A DNA stretch of 14,760 bases. Source: Asterionellopsis glacialis. Lineage: Eukaryota > Bacillariophyta > Plagiogrammaphyceae > Rhaphoneidales > Asterionellopsidaceae. This document shows, piece after piece, positions 8,001 through 14,760 of the stretch. The stretch is from NCBI GenBank assembly GCA_014885115.2, contig WKLE02000843.1, forward strand, positions 6,174 through 20,933, given 5' to 3'. The notes beneath the pieces were generated by a model that saw nothing but the letters and a program-made list of their open reading frames with translations, was not told the origin of the DNA and made no database searches. Position 1 is the stretch's first letter. Each line of letters opens with the position of its first letter. Made by a program: the position numbers and the translations under genes.

Positions 8001-8111
8001 GCAAAAGCGATGGCCCCGTACGTGAATGATCCCCATAAAAAAGACGATGTGTTGAATGCTCTTGATTTATCCTTTGAAAGGAACAGCGTGTCAATGTGCT
8101 TTCGGGAATAA
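5034..8111 (+). CDS. Cys-rich receptor-like membrane protein, two folate-receptor-like domains
   Basis: A 1025-residue single-exon gene. Seen in order: signal peptide (about 1-29, hydrophobic core VLIVLLLLGNVFTV); Ala/Lys/Asn linker; an N-terminal Cys-containing region (about 70-345) with two weakly similar modules (about 112-162 and 260-307, each with a Cys then C..AGG); two strong repeats at about 363-533 and 563-728; a membrane span at about 754-778 followed by a Cys cluster; a Pro/Thr/Ala-rich tail; and a predicted-helical domain at about 905-1020. Each strong repeat carries SCCSGEGRY, LCDPR, ICRSSCD.VFD.CGLPG and YNDGTSLCYD. Known: a CC pair, then C, then a CR.xC...x..C pattern is typical of folate-receptor and Frizzled-type Cys-rich domains. 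Inferred: an extracellular ligand-binding type I membrane protein; the ligand is unknown. N-glycosylation sequons are at N88, N275 and N376. The C-terminal domain loosely recalls DUF4476 helical repeats, which is tentative. The start is supported by the signal peptide. Confidence 0.85.
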   Translation: MKKVFELHPSSRSVLIVLLLLGNVFTVDAEQAAATAAASKATTKSKNHNPSMKKEIINVLHHRRHLFDDNVFNWVSDTCGTAMKTLYNESTDLANAYEAYDAAERVAFQNSCTDIPSNGFPTTYNCRVTIGDSIVQNLEKSCIAAGGILLENLDAPSGAGCCGEIIENYVYYGYTTNDYRLCIPKPSTEACLISELTSFYPQGIFQAAMAKFEGELNLQCGGSCDPAECTSDTLLLNKNVQLLAARSHYYSVLEMEIMACRRRSTIEDDGFNCGNITVDQSKVDDYRKACENAGGYIVSSEPFNTDCLTDTNERLRFNVDGTLACVSSKCNLESQETQKLVDKQISTSPFVYLANKCSTSSLCHGYITGYDSYIANGTAKPISCDEQDGKDYVFPSFQDRSCCSGEGRYYVKSGQVGGFDAEYNFLGDLTNACRAYTEALSLVLCDPRQGDFIEENILRICRSSCDLVFDKCGLPGEQYSIFANYNDGTSLCYDMFGGFGFSFDESDSCFSNPNGYVCQAGLSIQVVDDHCLSLVQPTEFDESGNPPVSCGESNDQVVSRPICPGYITGADSFIANEEAKAIPCGGKFGDEVFPSFQDLSCCSGEGRYFVQTGQIGGFDAGYDSPYVDPTCSPYVAVLSSVLCDPRLGEFTMGNVLRICRSSCDRVFDACGLPGQNFVSEAKYNDGTSLCYDLFGGFDSSPCESRPDGYPCKAGLSIEVVDENCFSIVEPPIDDVNEYGDIPTDSSCFVESDSFAGIVFSLFFVLGLCGACCCISVYCYRNCCKGNSPPQPPVAIATATTVTGQEGRIQETPVYATATPTPSGQEGGTQGTPVYVSAILQTDSTKPSLEAETAQTTATAMPLGAISNQDTNYSIMPPPMNPSFEASAAPAIAPVAAPEMLQVVPLVEVVEEAESHRQEEVVQTWIREHPGSVGALTPEDISCVLSKVSLSLHKASIAKTLASGLSSTNSLTCAHVVAAMKECSLEKSDVAKAMAPYVNDPHKKDDVLNALDLSFERNSVSMCFRE
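6120..7217 (+). repeat. Intragenic tandem duplication of the Cys-rich domain
   Basis: About 6120-6632 and 6717-7217 encode the two similar Cys-rich domains, offset by 200 residues near the CC pair (C402/C403 and C601/C602). Well over half of the residues match by eye, and short DNA blocks remain near-identical, for example around the GAAGGGAGATATT segments. The second copy has a few small deletions. The conserved Cys positions suggest selection on the fold after duplication. Confidence 0.85.
7440..7535 (+). repeat. 60-bp repeat in cytoplasmic tail (GQEG...TPVY)
   Basis: Residues 803-814 (GQEGRIQETPVY) and 823-834 (GQEGGTQGTPVY) form two copies of a 20-residue period. The tail is Pro/Thr/Ala-rich, and TPVY could be a short interaction or phosphorylation site, which is speculation. 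Confidence 0.75.
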
Positions 8112-8205
8112 TGAGTAAACATGTTGTAAATTGCATAATTCTATATTTATTATTTGATCACTTTATTGTCTTTCGTAACCTCTATTACCATTCTATAATT
8201 CTATA

Positions 8206-9597
8206 CTATGAATGGCTACGAAATCTCTTCACAGATTTTGGTAAAAAATCACTGAAATTATTGGTCATCTTTATGTGGTACTCAGGAGAAGTCATATTAG
8301 GAGAAATGGGTGGCCAACATTGTCTGGGTTGCATTTGTCTCCCTTGACGCCAATGATGAATAATGTAATCTACAGATGATGCTGTATTACCAAAATGTGT
8401 AGCTGACAATACCATCATCCACATTTGCACAGGGAATGGTTGCTGATCAATAATTGGAAATGTTCGGTCAAATTTTTTACCTAAACTGGAGCCATCTGTA
8501 AATAATACGATGTTTTCGTCTGTACTAGTAGATGGAATTGATGATGCTGATGCCCTGGCGGAATGATCACTGCCATTATTTTTGTCGTGTTTGTGACTTG
8601 TATCATTCAGAAATGCAACAACATCTTGGTATTGGATGTCGCAAAAATCAAAATTCGAATATTTACCTTCAGCGGTACAAAATGTATTGTTTGCTTTGAC
8701 TCTAGAATGACATTGACCTTCTAATGTTCTTCGATGCACTGATATAAAAGAGTAGTAGTGGGAAGAAGATAGCAATGCATCATTTTTATTGGTGTTGCTG
8801 TCCTGTGGGCCTGCCGTTTCTATCATCTGAACACCGGCATATCCACTTGTACGGATTGCATCGTTTGCTGCTTGACGAAATGTGTATTTTGGTAGTAGAG
8901 GTAATGTCGTGAGTGATGGATTGATTGTGTGTTTGTCACGCATGTAATGAGCAGCCATTCCCGAATATCTTCCCCTACAATAATTATCACGTTTCGCTTG
9001 AGTTTTTGGCCCAATTGTGTAATTCCGTAAAATCAAGTTTGGGTACGGATCAAACCATTCATCATAAAACTCAGTCCATTCAGGTGAAAGACCTACTTGA
9101 CACTTCCGTCGTCGCGCCAGTTCTACAATATTTGCTATTTGCAAAATTTTATTGCATGTTTTAGCCTGAAACATAAATGGTGCCATTAAACAAACTGGAA
9201 GTAGGGCCGATGAAGAGGAACTTGAAGGTGTTTCATCTGTTTTGTTTGTGATTCCTGACATATCAATCGCATTTGGTTTGCTACTGGTGACAGTTGATTC
9301 TTTCTTTTCACTTTGGATCATCACTTTCTCGGGCTCCAGAGGTTTCAAGGAAGTAATGGCTTCTTTTGAAGCTGCGGCAGTATCAGCAGAGTCTTGGCTG
9401 TCAGTTCGCTTTGAAGCTTTCAGTGTACTAATGATCACATCAGTAGGTAGAATATCTTCATAACCATTAATTGATTGAATGGCTTGATCATAGTGAATAA
9501 ACAGATGGTGAATGAAGTAGAGGAACCAGACAACACTGATAGCTACAATCCCTTTCCGTGTCAGAGCTATCATTGTTTCCTCCGTTGCTTTCAACAA
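8206..9597 (-). CDS. Type II membrane glycosyltransferase-like protein
   Basis: A 463-residue single-exon gene on the minus strand. Seen: a signal-anchor segment at about residues 16-35, a Ser/Thr/Lys-rich stem (about 55-132), then a lumenal domain with CQVGLSPEWTEFYDEWFDPY (166-185), FISVHRRTLEGQCHSR (284-299), IVLFTDGSS (363-371) and THFGNTASSVDYIIHHWRQG (400-419). A low-complexity Asn/Ser/His insertion (about 331-360) interrupts the domain. Known: a His-Arg-Arg segment after a beta strand, then a later loop with GN..S, recalls fucosyltransferase GT-B folds. Inferred: a Golgi glycosyltransferase, possibly a fucosyltransferase; this is weaker than for the gene at 2713-4143 because the Asp after HRR is absent. 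Met9 is an alternative start. It is convergent with the Cys-rich gene, with only 94 bp between the stop codons. Confidence 0.65.
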   Translation of the reverse strand: MLKATEETMIALTRKGIVAISVVWFLYFIHHLFIHYDQAIQSINGYEDILPTDVIISTLKASKRTDSQDSADTAAASKEAITSLKPLEPEKVMIQSEKKESTVTSSKPNAIDMSGITNKTDETPSSSSSSALLPVCLMAPFMFQAKTCNKILQIANIVELARRRKCQVGLSPEWTEFYDEWFDPYPNLILRNYTIGPKTQAKRDNYCRGRYSGMAAHYMRDKHTINPSLTTLPLLPKYTFRQAANDAIRTSGYAGVQMIETAGPQDSNTNKNDALLSSSHYYSFISVHRRTLEGQCHSRVKANNTFCTAEGKYSNFDFCDIQYQDVVAFLNDTSHKHDKNNGSDHSARASASSIPSTSTDENIVLFTDGSSLGKKFDRTFPIIDQQPFPVQMWMMVLSATHFGNTASSVDYIIHHWRQGRQMQPRQCWPPISPNMTSPEYHIKMTNNFSDFLPKSVKRFRSHS

Positions 9598-9898
9598 TTT
9601 CTAGTAGACCATATTCTTTGGTTGCTCTGTAACATGAATTTGTATTGCGACGTATCTTTTTAGTTCAGGTTGCTTTCTGCAGAGAAGAATAGTTCGGGTA
9701 AGAAGCTAGAACTTGCCCTACACGAGTCGTGAAGATTTCCTTTGTAGAGACAGTAACAGTGTGACAAAGATGTCAATGTGATGAGAATTTCATTGGTATG
9801 CTTGGATCGCCTTGAAAGTTGAAAGACATCGCCAATTTTCGCTCCATAAAATATAAATAATTTACTCCCTCATTTGTTATGCATTAGAGTTAGCTTTA

Positions 9899-10171
9899 AT
9901 GGGCACTCCCTGGGGGAACACTTTACAGGTACCGTACTTTGATGCATGTGCTTCTCGTGGCGTGAGACTTGAGCGAGATGGGCCAATCAGAATTGGCTAT
10001 CAAAAGATGCTCTCTCTCTCGAGAGAGACGATGCGAACTCCAATCAAACCTGAAAAACGTAAAAACAAGAACAATGTCTCGCCGTTGGAAGCCGACGCTA
10101 TCATCTCAGAAACATCAACTACAGAAAGTGATATAAATACAACAAACACCAAGAACACCGACAAAAAGTAA
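9899..10171 (+). CDS. Possible small protein, 90 codons, unrecognised
   Basis: The frame starts at ATG 9899 about 40 bp after a TATA-like sequence and stops 120 bp before the MMAA start. The C-terminal half (from about residue 47) is Lys/Asn/Thr/Ser/Glu-rich and hydrophilic, like disordered coding sequence; the N-terminal half matches nothing I know. It overlaps both the CCAAT inverted repeat and the CT/GA palindrome, which argues for regulatory DNA or 5' UTR instead. It could be an independent small gene, an upstream ORF on a long MMAA transcript, or chance. Confidence 0.2.
   Translation: MGTPWGNTLQVPYFDACASRGVRLERDGPIRIGYQKMLSLSRETMRTPIKPEKRKNKNNVSPLEADAIISETSTTESDINTTNTKNTDKK
9982..9997. 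promoter_or_regulatory. Inverted CCAAT box pair
   Basis: GCCAAT (9982-9987) and ATTGGC (9992-9997) are exact reverse complements separated by four bases. CCAAT is the NF-Y core in eukaryotes. The pair lies about 300 bp upstream of the MMAA start. Its role is inferred only. Confidence 0.35.
10013..10028. repeat. 16-bp perfect palindrome TCTCTCTCGAGAGAGA
   Basis: Eight bases on each side of the centre are fully complementary. The composition resembles the CT/GA palindromes at 4413-4469, so two divergent intergenic regions in this window share the motif type. Confidence 0.7.
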
Positions 10172-10201
10172 AGTTGAAAAGTTCTAATCTTGCTTTCAAA
10201 G

Positions 10202-10208
10202 TATAAAG
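10202..10208 (+). promoter_or_regulatory. TATA-like box before MMAA homologue
   Basis: TATAAAG lies about 85 bp before the ATG at 10291, a spacing that allows a short 5' UTR. A chance match in AT-rich sequence is possible. Confidence 0.3.
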
Positions 10209-10290
10209 ACAAAACAATAATATTCACATTTTAAAACCAAGCATAGAAACCCACACAAGGCAAGAGACTCCCATTTGGCGAGGAACAATT

Positions 10291-11950
10291 ATGATGAGAA
10301 AAACTCGACAACTTATTGCTTCGAGCAGCAAAGGAACGTTCACAAGGCGATTTGTGCGTAGTAGCACTAGTCTCTTACCCCAGGGGTTACAACAACAAAG
10401 AAGTGGTTCGCTCTGTCGTAGAACCAACAATACAAATAATACTGTTTATCGTGATAACACCAATACACAGAAATTCGGCAATTTATATGACCACCGATAC
10501 CGCTTCACCACCGCTGCGTTGAAAGCGACCAACAATGATCTGATCAATGACACTATAAGGAATAACGGTATGACCCCGACCACAAAAAAAATAGCTGAAA
10601 CACTCACCGGTAGGAGCACATTGGCTCCACCGACACCATCATCATTATCACAAGAACAAAAAGAAATTTTTGAAATTCGTCAACGTCGATTTGCTTTAGC
10701 AAAAGCTATTACACTTGTTGAAAGTACAGCTCCAGATCATCGACATCAAGGAGATTTATTATTGTCACATATATTAAAAGAATATGTAGTGCGAAATTCG
10801 AATGATGTTACAGAAGAGGATAGCCGGAAGAATGACGACAATAAAATTTCCTACTCTCCATCATCATTTCGTCTTGGTATTGCAGGTCCACCAGGTGCAG
10901 GTAAATCAACATTCATTGAAGCATTTGGATTGTATATCTTGAATGACCTCGCAGCACGTTCAAAGAATAGTGATAATTCTTCTTCATCGACAACCATTAA
11001 TGGTCGTGATAGAGCCATGGAGGGCGAACTACCCTTCTTACCACATAAAATGGCAGTGGTTTGTATTGACCCATCTTCCACTGTTACAGGAGGAAGTATC
11101 TTAGGTGATAAAACACGAATGATTGAGATTTCAAAACATGAACGAGTAAGTATGCTTACACGCTATTCATCAGCAAACTACGTTTGTATTTACTCTTTGT
11201 TTCAATATCTTGCTGTATGATTTACTCGATGATTACACCGTGACGACTCAAGCGTCTTGTATTCCCATTTATTTTTGCACATATAACTGGTAGGCATATG
11301 TTCGTCCCTCTGCAAATGGTGGTACCTTTGGAGGGTTATCAGCTTATACACACGATGTTGTATCTTTATGTCAAGCTGCTGATTATGAACTTGTCATTGT
11401 AGAATCAGTTGGGTTAGGACAATCAGAAGTTGAAATAGCTGAAAGTGTTGATATGCTTGTTTTGATAGTTCCACCAGGTGGTGGTGATGAATTGCAGGGT
11501 GTCAAGAAAGGTATAGTTGAAGTGGCTGATTTGTTGATTGTGAACAAAGCCGATGGGAATTTGAAACAGGCTGCTAGATCAACTGCTACAGATTACCATG
11601 GTGCTGTCAAATACATGAGACAGAGATCAGACGTATGGCCCACACCACCTGTTTTACTTACAAGTGCTCACACAAGAGACGGCATACCTGAAGTATGGAA
11701 TGAAATATGTAAGTATCGACAACTGATGACAGAGAGCGGTGAATTAGAAGAAAAAAGGAGAAAGCAGGCAAGATATTGGATGTGGAAAAATTTGAAAGAT
11801 TTAATCATTGCAAAATCACACAGTGACCCAATATTACGGCCTAAAGCAGATGCTATGGTAGAAGCATTGGATTCGGGTGCTATTACACCTCGTGTAGCTG
11901 CTAAAGAAGTGTTAGAATTCATAACAACGAATGGTGTCCATCTACACTAG
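10291..11950 (+). CDS. MMAA: Mitochondrial MMAA/MeaB-type GTPase, two exons
   Basis: Exons 10291-11145 and 11294-11950 join in phase 0 to give 503 residues. Known: MMAA/MeaB is the G-protein chaperone that loads, gates and protects the adenosylcobalamin cofactor of methylmalonyl-CoA mutase in mitochondria. Seen: an Arg/Ser-rich, acid-free N-terminus (about 1-45) fitting a mitochondrial presequence; Walker A GPPGAGKST (199-207); DPSS and GGSILGDKTRM (260-277); after the join, AYVRPSANGGTFGG (286-299), VESVGLGQSE (321-330), VPPGGGDELQG (344-354) and NKAD (369-372); then the C-terminal helical dimerisation part with YWMW. Odd: low-complexity insertions at about 167-190 and, inside the G domain, at about 222-250. 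Met1 and Met2 are adjacent starts. It is convergent with the M6 protease gene. It implies B12-dependent methylmalonyl-CoA metabolism in this organism. Family identity is very secure; the presequence is inferred. Confidence 0.93.
11146..11293 (+). other. Intron in MMAA homologue (148 bp)
   Basis: The donor GTAAGT follows codon CGA (Arg285); the acceptor ends TGGTAG before GCATATGTT. The join keeps the frame and restores the family motif HER-AYVRPSANGG. Reading through would add 24 unrelated residues and stop at 11218-11220, losing the rest of the G domain. Confidence 0.92.
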
Positions 11951-12191
11951 AGACGGCTTCATGCAACGAGATTCTGTCTAATAAAGGAGGTTTTTTAATG
12001 TTATGAATTTTGAATTAGTTATGAATTTTGAATTAGTTATGAATTTTGAATTAGTTATGAATTTTGTATAGTACTATTTGTACACATATTTTGTCATGAA
12101 TCAAATGAACATTGATACCGACACATGTAACGGGAGCCATCAGCCCGTAGCATATACGTATCGTTTGTGAGGTCTACGCGGTGCATGAATT
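11951..12191. terminator. Convergent 3' intergenic region
   Basis: Only 241 bp separate the stop codons of the convergent MMAA and M6 protease genes, so both 3' UTRs and polyadenylation sites must lie here or overlap. The stretch holds a T run at 11990-11996, the 18-bp tandem repeat (12001-12066) and a small stem ACGGG/CCCGT around 12130-12148. No canonical AATAAA is obvious on the plus strand. Confidence 0.4.
12001..12066. repeat. 18-bp tandem repeat, about 3.7 copies
   Basis: The unit TTATGAATTTTGAATTAG occurs at 12001-12018, 12019-12036 and 12037-12054, all identical, then as a 12-bp partial copy at 12055-12066. Perfect identity suggests recent expansion or ongoing slippage. It lies in the shared 3' region of two convergent genes, 51 bp past the MMAA stop. 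Confidence 0.92.
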
Positions 12192-14419
12192 TTAAGCAGA
12201 TTTTTTACGCTCAACACCCTTGATCCCCAAGGCTCTTTTTTTTCGGTTACGACGATCCCATGGATTATTTTTTCTAAAAGAGGATAGTTTGGCTACACTT
12301 CTTGCTACCTTTCGGCTCTTCGATTCGTCATCCCCTGGATTGCCACCACCCGATTCGTCAACTCCTGAAGTCACATAAACGACCTTTTGCGGCAAGTCAG
12401 GGTTTTCAAATCGAAATTCCATACCTTGCTTACTTTCTTTTAAAACTTGAATGCTGTTCTTGGTCACAATAATGTTACCACCTTGATAAGCATCTGTGTT
12501 CGGAAATTGGTTGGAACCTGCCGACAATGCCATTCCTGGTGTCCACAAATCCTTAGGATCACCGTAGTCCGTGGCCTTTTCAAGACCATAGTCCCTATCA
12601 GCCTGCAATAAGGCTACCTTATAATGATTTCCATTTTCAGGCCAATCTGACAGTCCTGGATGTCCCCGACTATTCGACCCTCGCTGCTTTGCATTTTCAT
12701 CAACTTTCCAAATCAATATTCCGTTCCCACCAATTCCTTGGTCAAAGGATTCTTCAACTCGATATTCCAGTAAGAGATACTCTCCTTCAGGATATCCATG
12801 CTTAATCTTGTAGATGCAGTCATGATGGAGTGATGCCTTTGCTAGGTAGGTACCGGTTTCTGCGATTTCAATTGGTTCGACCCATCCCAACTGTATCTTG
12901 GACCATGCAGAGATAAGGCCGGGATGATATTGTGTATAATCAAAACCCCAACCCATTCCCATCAGTCCCCAGCCTCCAATACCATGACCATTGTCGCTAA
13001 TGAGATCAGGCAACTCCAACGCATGCGCCATTTCATGACTTAATAACCCAACTCGAGCAATTTGTTCTCCGCAGGATTCCCACAACCCCGTCATGGCAGA
13101 ATAACTTCTTGTACGGACAGATCCATCCTTGGATGTCCAAACATTGTCACCATTGATATTAGCATTATGACTCCAAATTCGATGAGAACCCCATTTTTTG
13201 TTATTTTTACAGTCTGTCCCACCAGCTTCAGCACCATAGCCAGAATGGACAATCACGAACTGATCCAACATACCATCATTGTCAGCATCAAAAGGAGAAA
13301 AGTCAAAACCAGCATCGTCCATTTGTCTAAGTTTGGAATGTGCAATCCTGCCGAACTAAAAGATTGAAAACAAAATATCAAAGAAAAATTTTAGAAATCC
13401 ATACTGACTCAGTGATGACAGATGACTCGACAATCTAAAAATCTTACCTTTCCAAGAAGTCCATTCCTGTTGAATGACCAGGTTTGTTCAGTCCCTTCAA
13501 CAACGTACCAATCTTCTACATGGCACTTGATATTATAAGAACCAAACGAATTCTTATCAAATAAATAGTTAACAGACCCTGTAGGTGCGATTTTATCATC
13601 AAAGTCTGGCGAATTGAATAATGTTTCGTAATCACTTTTTGGTACCATTTTGCGATTGCGATGATCCGAAAACTTCAGTAGCAATACTAGGCAATTCACT
13701 TCGCCAGTTTTGGGAACAAGTCGTCGACGTTCCTCTTTTTCTTCTTTGGATTGGTGCTGAGCAGAACTACTAGTGTTATTTTCATTATCCGTAAAGTAGA
13801 GTTCTGGATAATAGTCGCTCCTTAGATCTTGAACTTGCGTGGCACTTATTGGTGGTGGTTCGTCTATTCCTACGCGCAACTTTTGCTTTTCTGTAGATCG
13901 AAGATTTCTTCCTCGATTTTGTGATTCTTCGTTTCGAGAAGAAGAGGAATCATAAATATACCAACCGTCTTCGTCCAGTACAATAGGTCGCCCCTCTCCA
14001 TCTGCCATGTAAGGTTTGTCTTTTCCATGTCGTAAGAAAATATGCGCCGTTGTGTTTCCATCTGGTTGAATTTCATAGAATCCTTCTGGATGTGGAGGCA
14101 TAAGGGCCTTACAACTCGAGGGTAGATTGCAACAGAAGATCGCAAACACAACATGGCAAACCAAATTGATGGGATTCACACGGCAGATTCGACGACGACA
14201 ATAACAACGAATATTGTATCGTTGAGACTTTTGAAATATCATTTTGTTACGATGAATGTGGCCAATATCGAATGACTTCTTCAAGGCTAAAAGAAATGAG
14301 ATTGCTGGCGAATTTCTAAAGTCAAAATAAATAATTGTGCAGTCTTTGGATGGATTGATACGACTGGCAAAGTCATAAAAAGAAAAAGAAAAAAGAAAAA
14401 TGAAACTCAATGCCACCAA
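12192..14419 (-). CDS. M6 (immune inhibitor A-like) secreted metalloprotease, two exons
   Basis: Exon 1 is 14419-13448 and exon 2 is 13355-12192, joined in phase 0 (711 residues; 652 if Met60 at 14242 is the start). Seen: hydrophobic N-terminal stretches (about 1-14 and 84-99), a propeptide-like part from about residue 107 (MPPHPEGFYEIQPDG), CLVLLLKFSDH (about 245-255), PTGSVNYLF, VEDWYVV, then FDADNDGMLDQFVIVHSG spanning Asp-rich calcium-like sites, zinc motif HEMAH (431-435) followed by ALELPDL, and a Met-turn-like GGWGLMGMG. Known: M6 peptidases are secreted zinc proteases with HExxH and a nearby Asp and Met-turn. Inferred: an extracellular or secretory-pathway protease; substrate unknown. 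The C-terminus (about 665-711) is a highly basic Lys/Arg tail, unusual for the family. The start is uncertain: Met60 leaves the hydrophobic segment as a signal peptide ending near SSCKA. Confidence 0.9.
13356..13447 (-). other. Intron in M6 protease gene (92 bp)
   Basis: On the minus strand the donor GTAAGA follows the codon AAG of GLLGK, and the acceptor CTTTTAG precedes TTCGGC. The join is phase 0 and adds eleven residues (FGRIAHSKLRQ) before MDDAGFDF, matching the expected family order. Without splicing, exon 1 would end after twelve extra codons. Confidence 0.88.
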
Positions 14420-14760
14420 CGGTTCTTCTTTGATGTCACCTTGGGTGTTCTGGCCCTATAATACGAATGTTTAACTTTGGGCGTATTTCATGAGGTTTGA
14501 CAACCGATTTTGGCGCCAGGGAAAACCCGGAGAGCTGTTGTAAGCGTGCAAAAGCAATGTAACATTTAAACATGAATATAATCATTTGGATAAAATAATG
14601 AAATGCTCCGATGTAATGATCTCTAGAATTTTATCATATGCAAATAATGCGTATATTTATTTTCCAACGGACCTTCAAATCTTACGAATATCGAAAAAAA
14701 ACGAAAAACAATACATTTTTACTTATCATTTCTCGCGCTCGCTCGCAGCTTCGAAATTTT
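14420..14760. other. Upstream region of M6 protease gene, no gene seen
   Basis: About 340 bp of AT-rich DNA before the longest protease start; if Met60 is used, the upstream region begins at 14243. I see no coding frame of note, and no clear TATA box on the minus strand. A short CGCTCGCTCGC stretch lies near 14735-14745. Confidence 0.5.

Larger units (their letters stand above)
9598..10290. promoter_or_regulatory. Divergent intergenic region upstream of MMAA homologue
   Basis: It separates the minus-strand glycosyltransferase-like gene from the plus-strand MMAA homologue. It holds a TATA-like stretch at 9852-9859 (TATAAATA), another at 10202-10208 (TATAAAG, about 85 bp before the MMAA start), a CCAAT-type inverted repeat (9982-9997), a CT/GA palindrome (10013-10028) and a possible 90-codon frame (9899-10171). 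TATA matches are common by chance in such DNA. Confidence 0.4.

Noticed and set aside
11146..11220. Extension of the first MMAA exon to an in-frame stop
   Set aside because: The sequence after Arg285 has no family similarity, a good GTAAGT donor sits at the break, and the family motif resumes exactly after the TAG acceptor.
12130..12148. ACGGG/CCCGT stem as a terminator
   Set aside because: A five-base-pair stem without a following T run is not meaningful in a eukaryotic context, where 3' ends form by polyadenylation.
13409..13447. Extension of the first M6 protease exon to an in-frame stop
   Set aside because: A GTAAGA donor lies after GLLGK, and the frame continues correctly after the CTTTTAG acceptor, so the twelve extra codons are intronic.

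Overview
The window looks like nuclear DNA of a eukaryotic alga, most likely a diatom or another stramenopile. The grounds are spliceosomal GT-AG introns that are short (148 and 92 bp), type II membrane glycosyltransferase-like proteins, a mitochondrial MMAA/MeaB-type G protein, an M6-type metalloprotease, large AT-rich intergenic DNA and low-complexity Ser/Asn/Gln insertions in coding sequence. The species cannot be fixed from the sequence alone. No rRNA, tRNA, CRISPR array or intact transposon was recognised.

Layout. Positions 1-2712 are AT-rich and gene-poor, with short direct and inverted repeats and one doubtful 181-codon frame. Five genes follow. (1) 2713-4143, minus strand: a type II membrane protein with a fucosyltransferase-like HIRRGD motif. 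(2) 5034-8111, plus: a 1025-residue secreted or type I membrane protein with two tandem cysteine-rich domains of folate-receptor/Frizzled-like pattern, one membrane span, and a cytoplasmic tail ending in a helical domain. (3) 8206-9597, minus: a second type II membrane glycosyltransferase-like protein, convergent with gene 2. (4) 10291-11950, plus, two exons: a mitochondrial MMAA/MeaB GTPase. (5) 12192-14419, minus, two exons: an M6 (immune inhibitor A-like) secreted zinc protease, convergent with gene 4. A small 90-codon frame at 9899-10171 just upstream of gene 4 is possible but unproven.

Functional themes. Genes 1, 2, 3 and 5 all point to the secretory pathway: two Golgi-type enzymes, a cell-surface Cys-rich receptor-like protein and a secreted protease. 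Gene 4 belongs to mitochondrial vitamin B12-dependent propionate/methylmalonyl-CoA metabolism. Nothing shows that the genes act together; in a eukaryote such neighbourhood is weak evidence.

The most notable points are the architecture of the duplicated Cys-rich receptor-like protein, a 9-bp interrupted palindrome TACC(A/T)GGTA found at seven places that are all intergenic, a cluster of CT/GA palindromes in the divergent promoter region 4144-5033, and a low-complexity insertion inside the G domain of the MMAA homologue. Both introns were placed by protein-family continuity and reading frame, and each gives one clean in-frame join.
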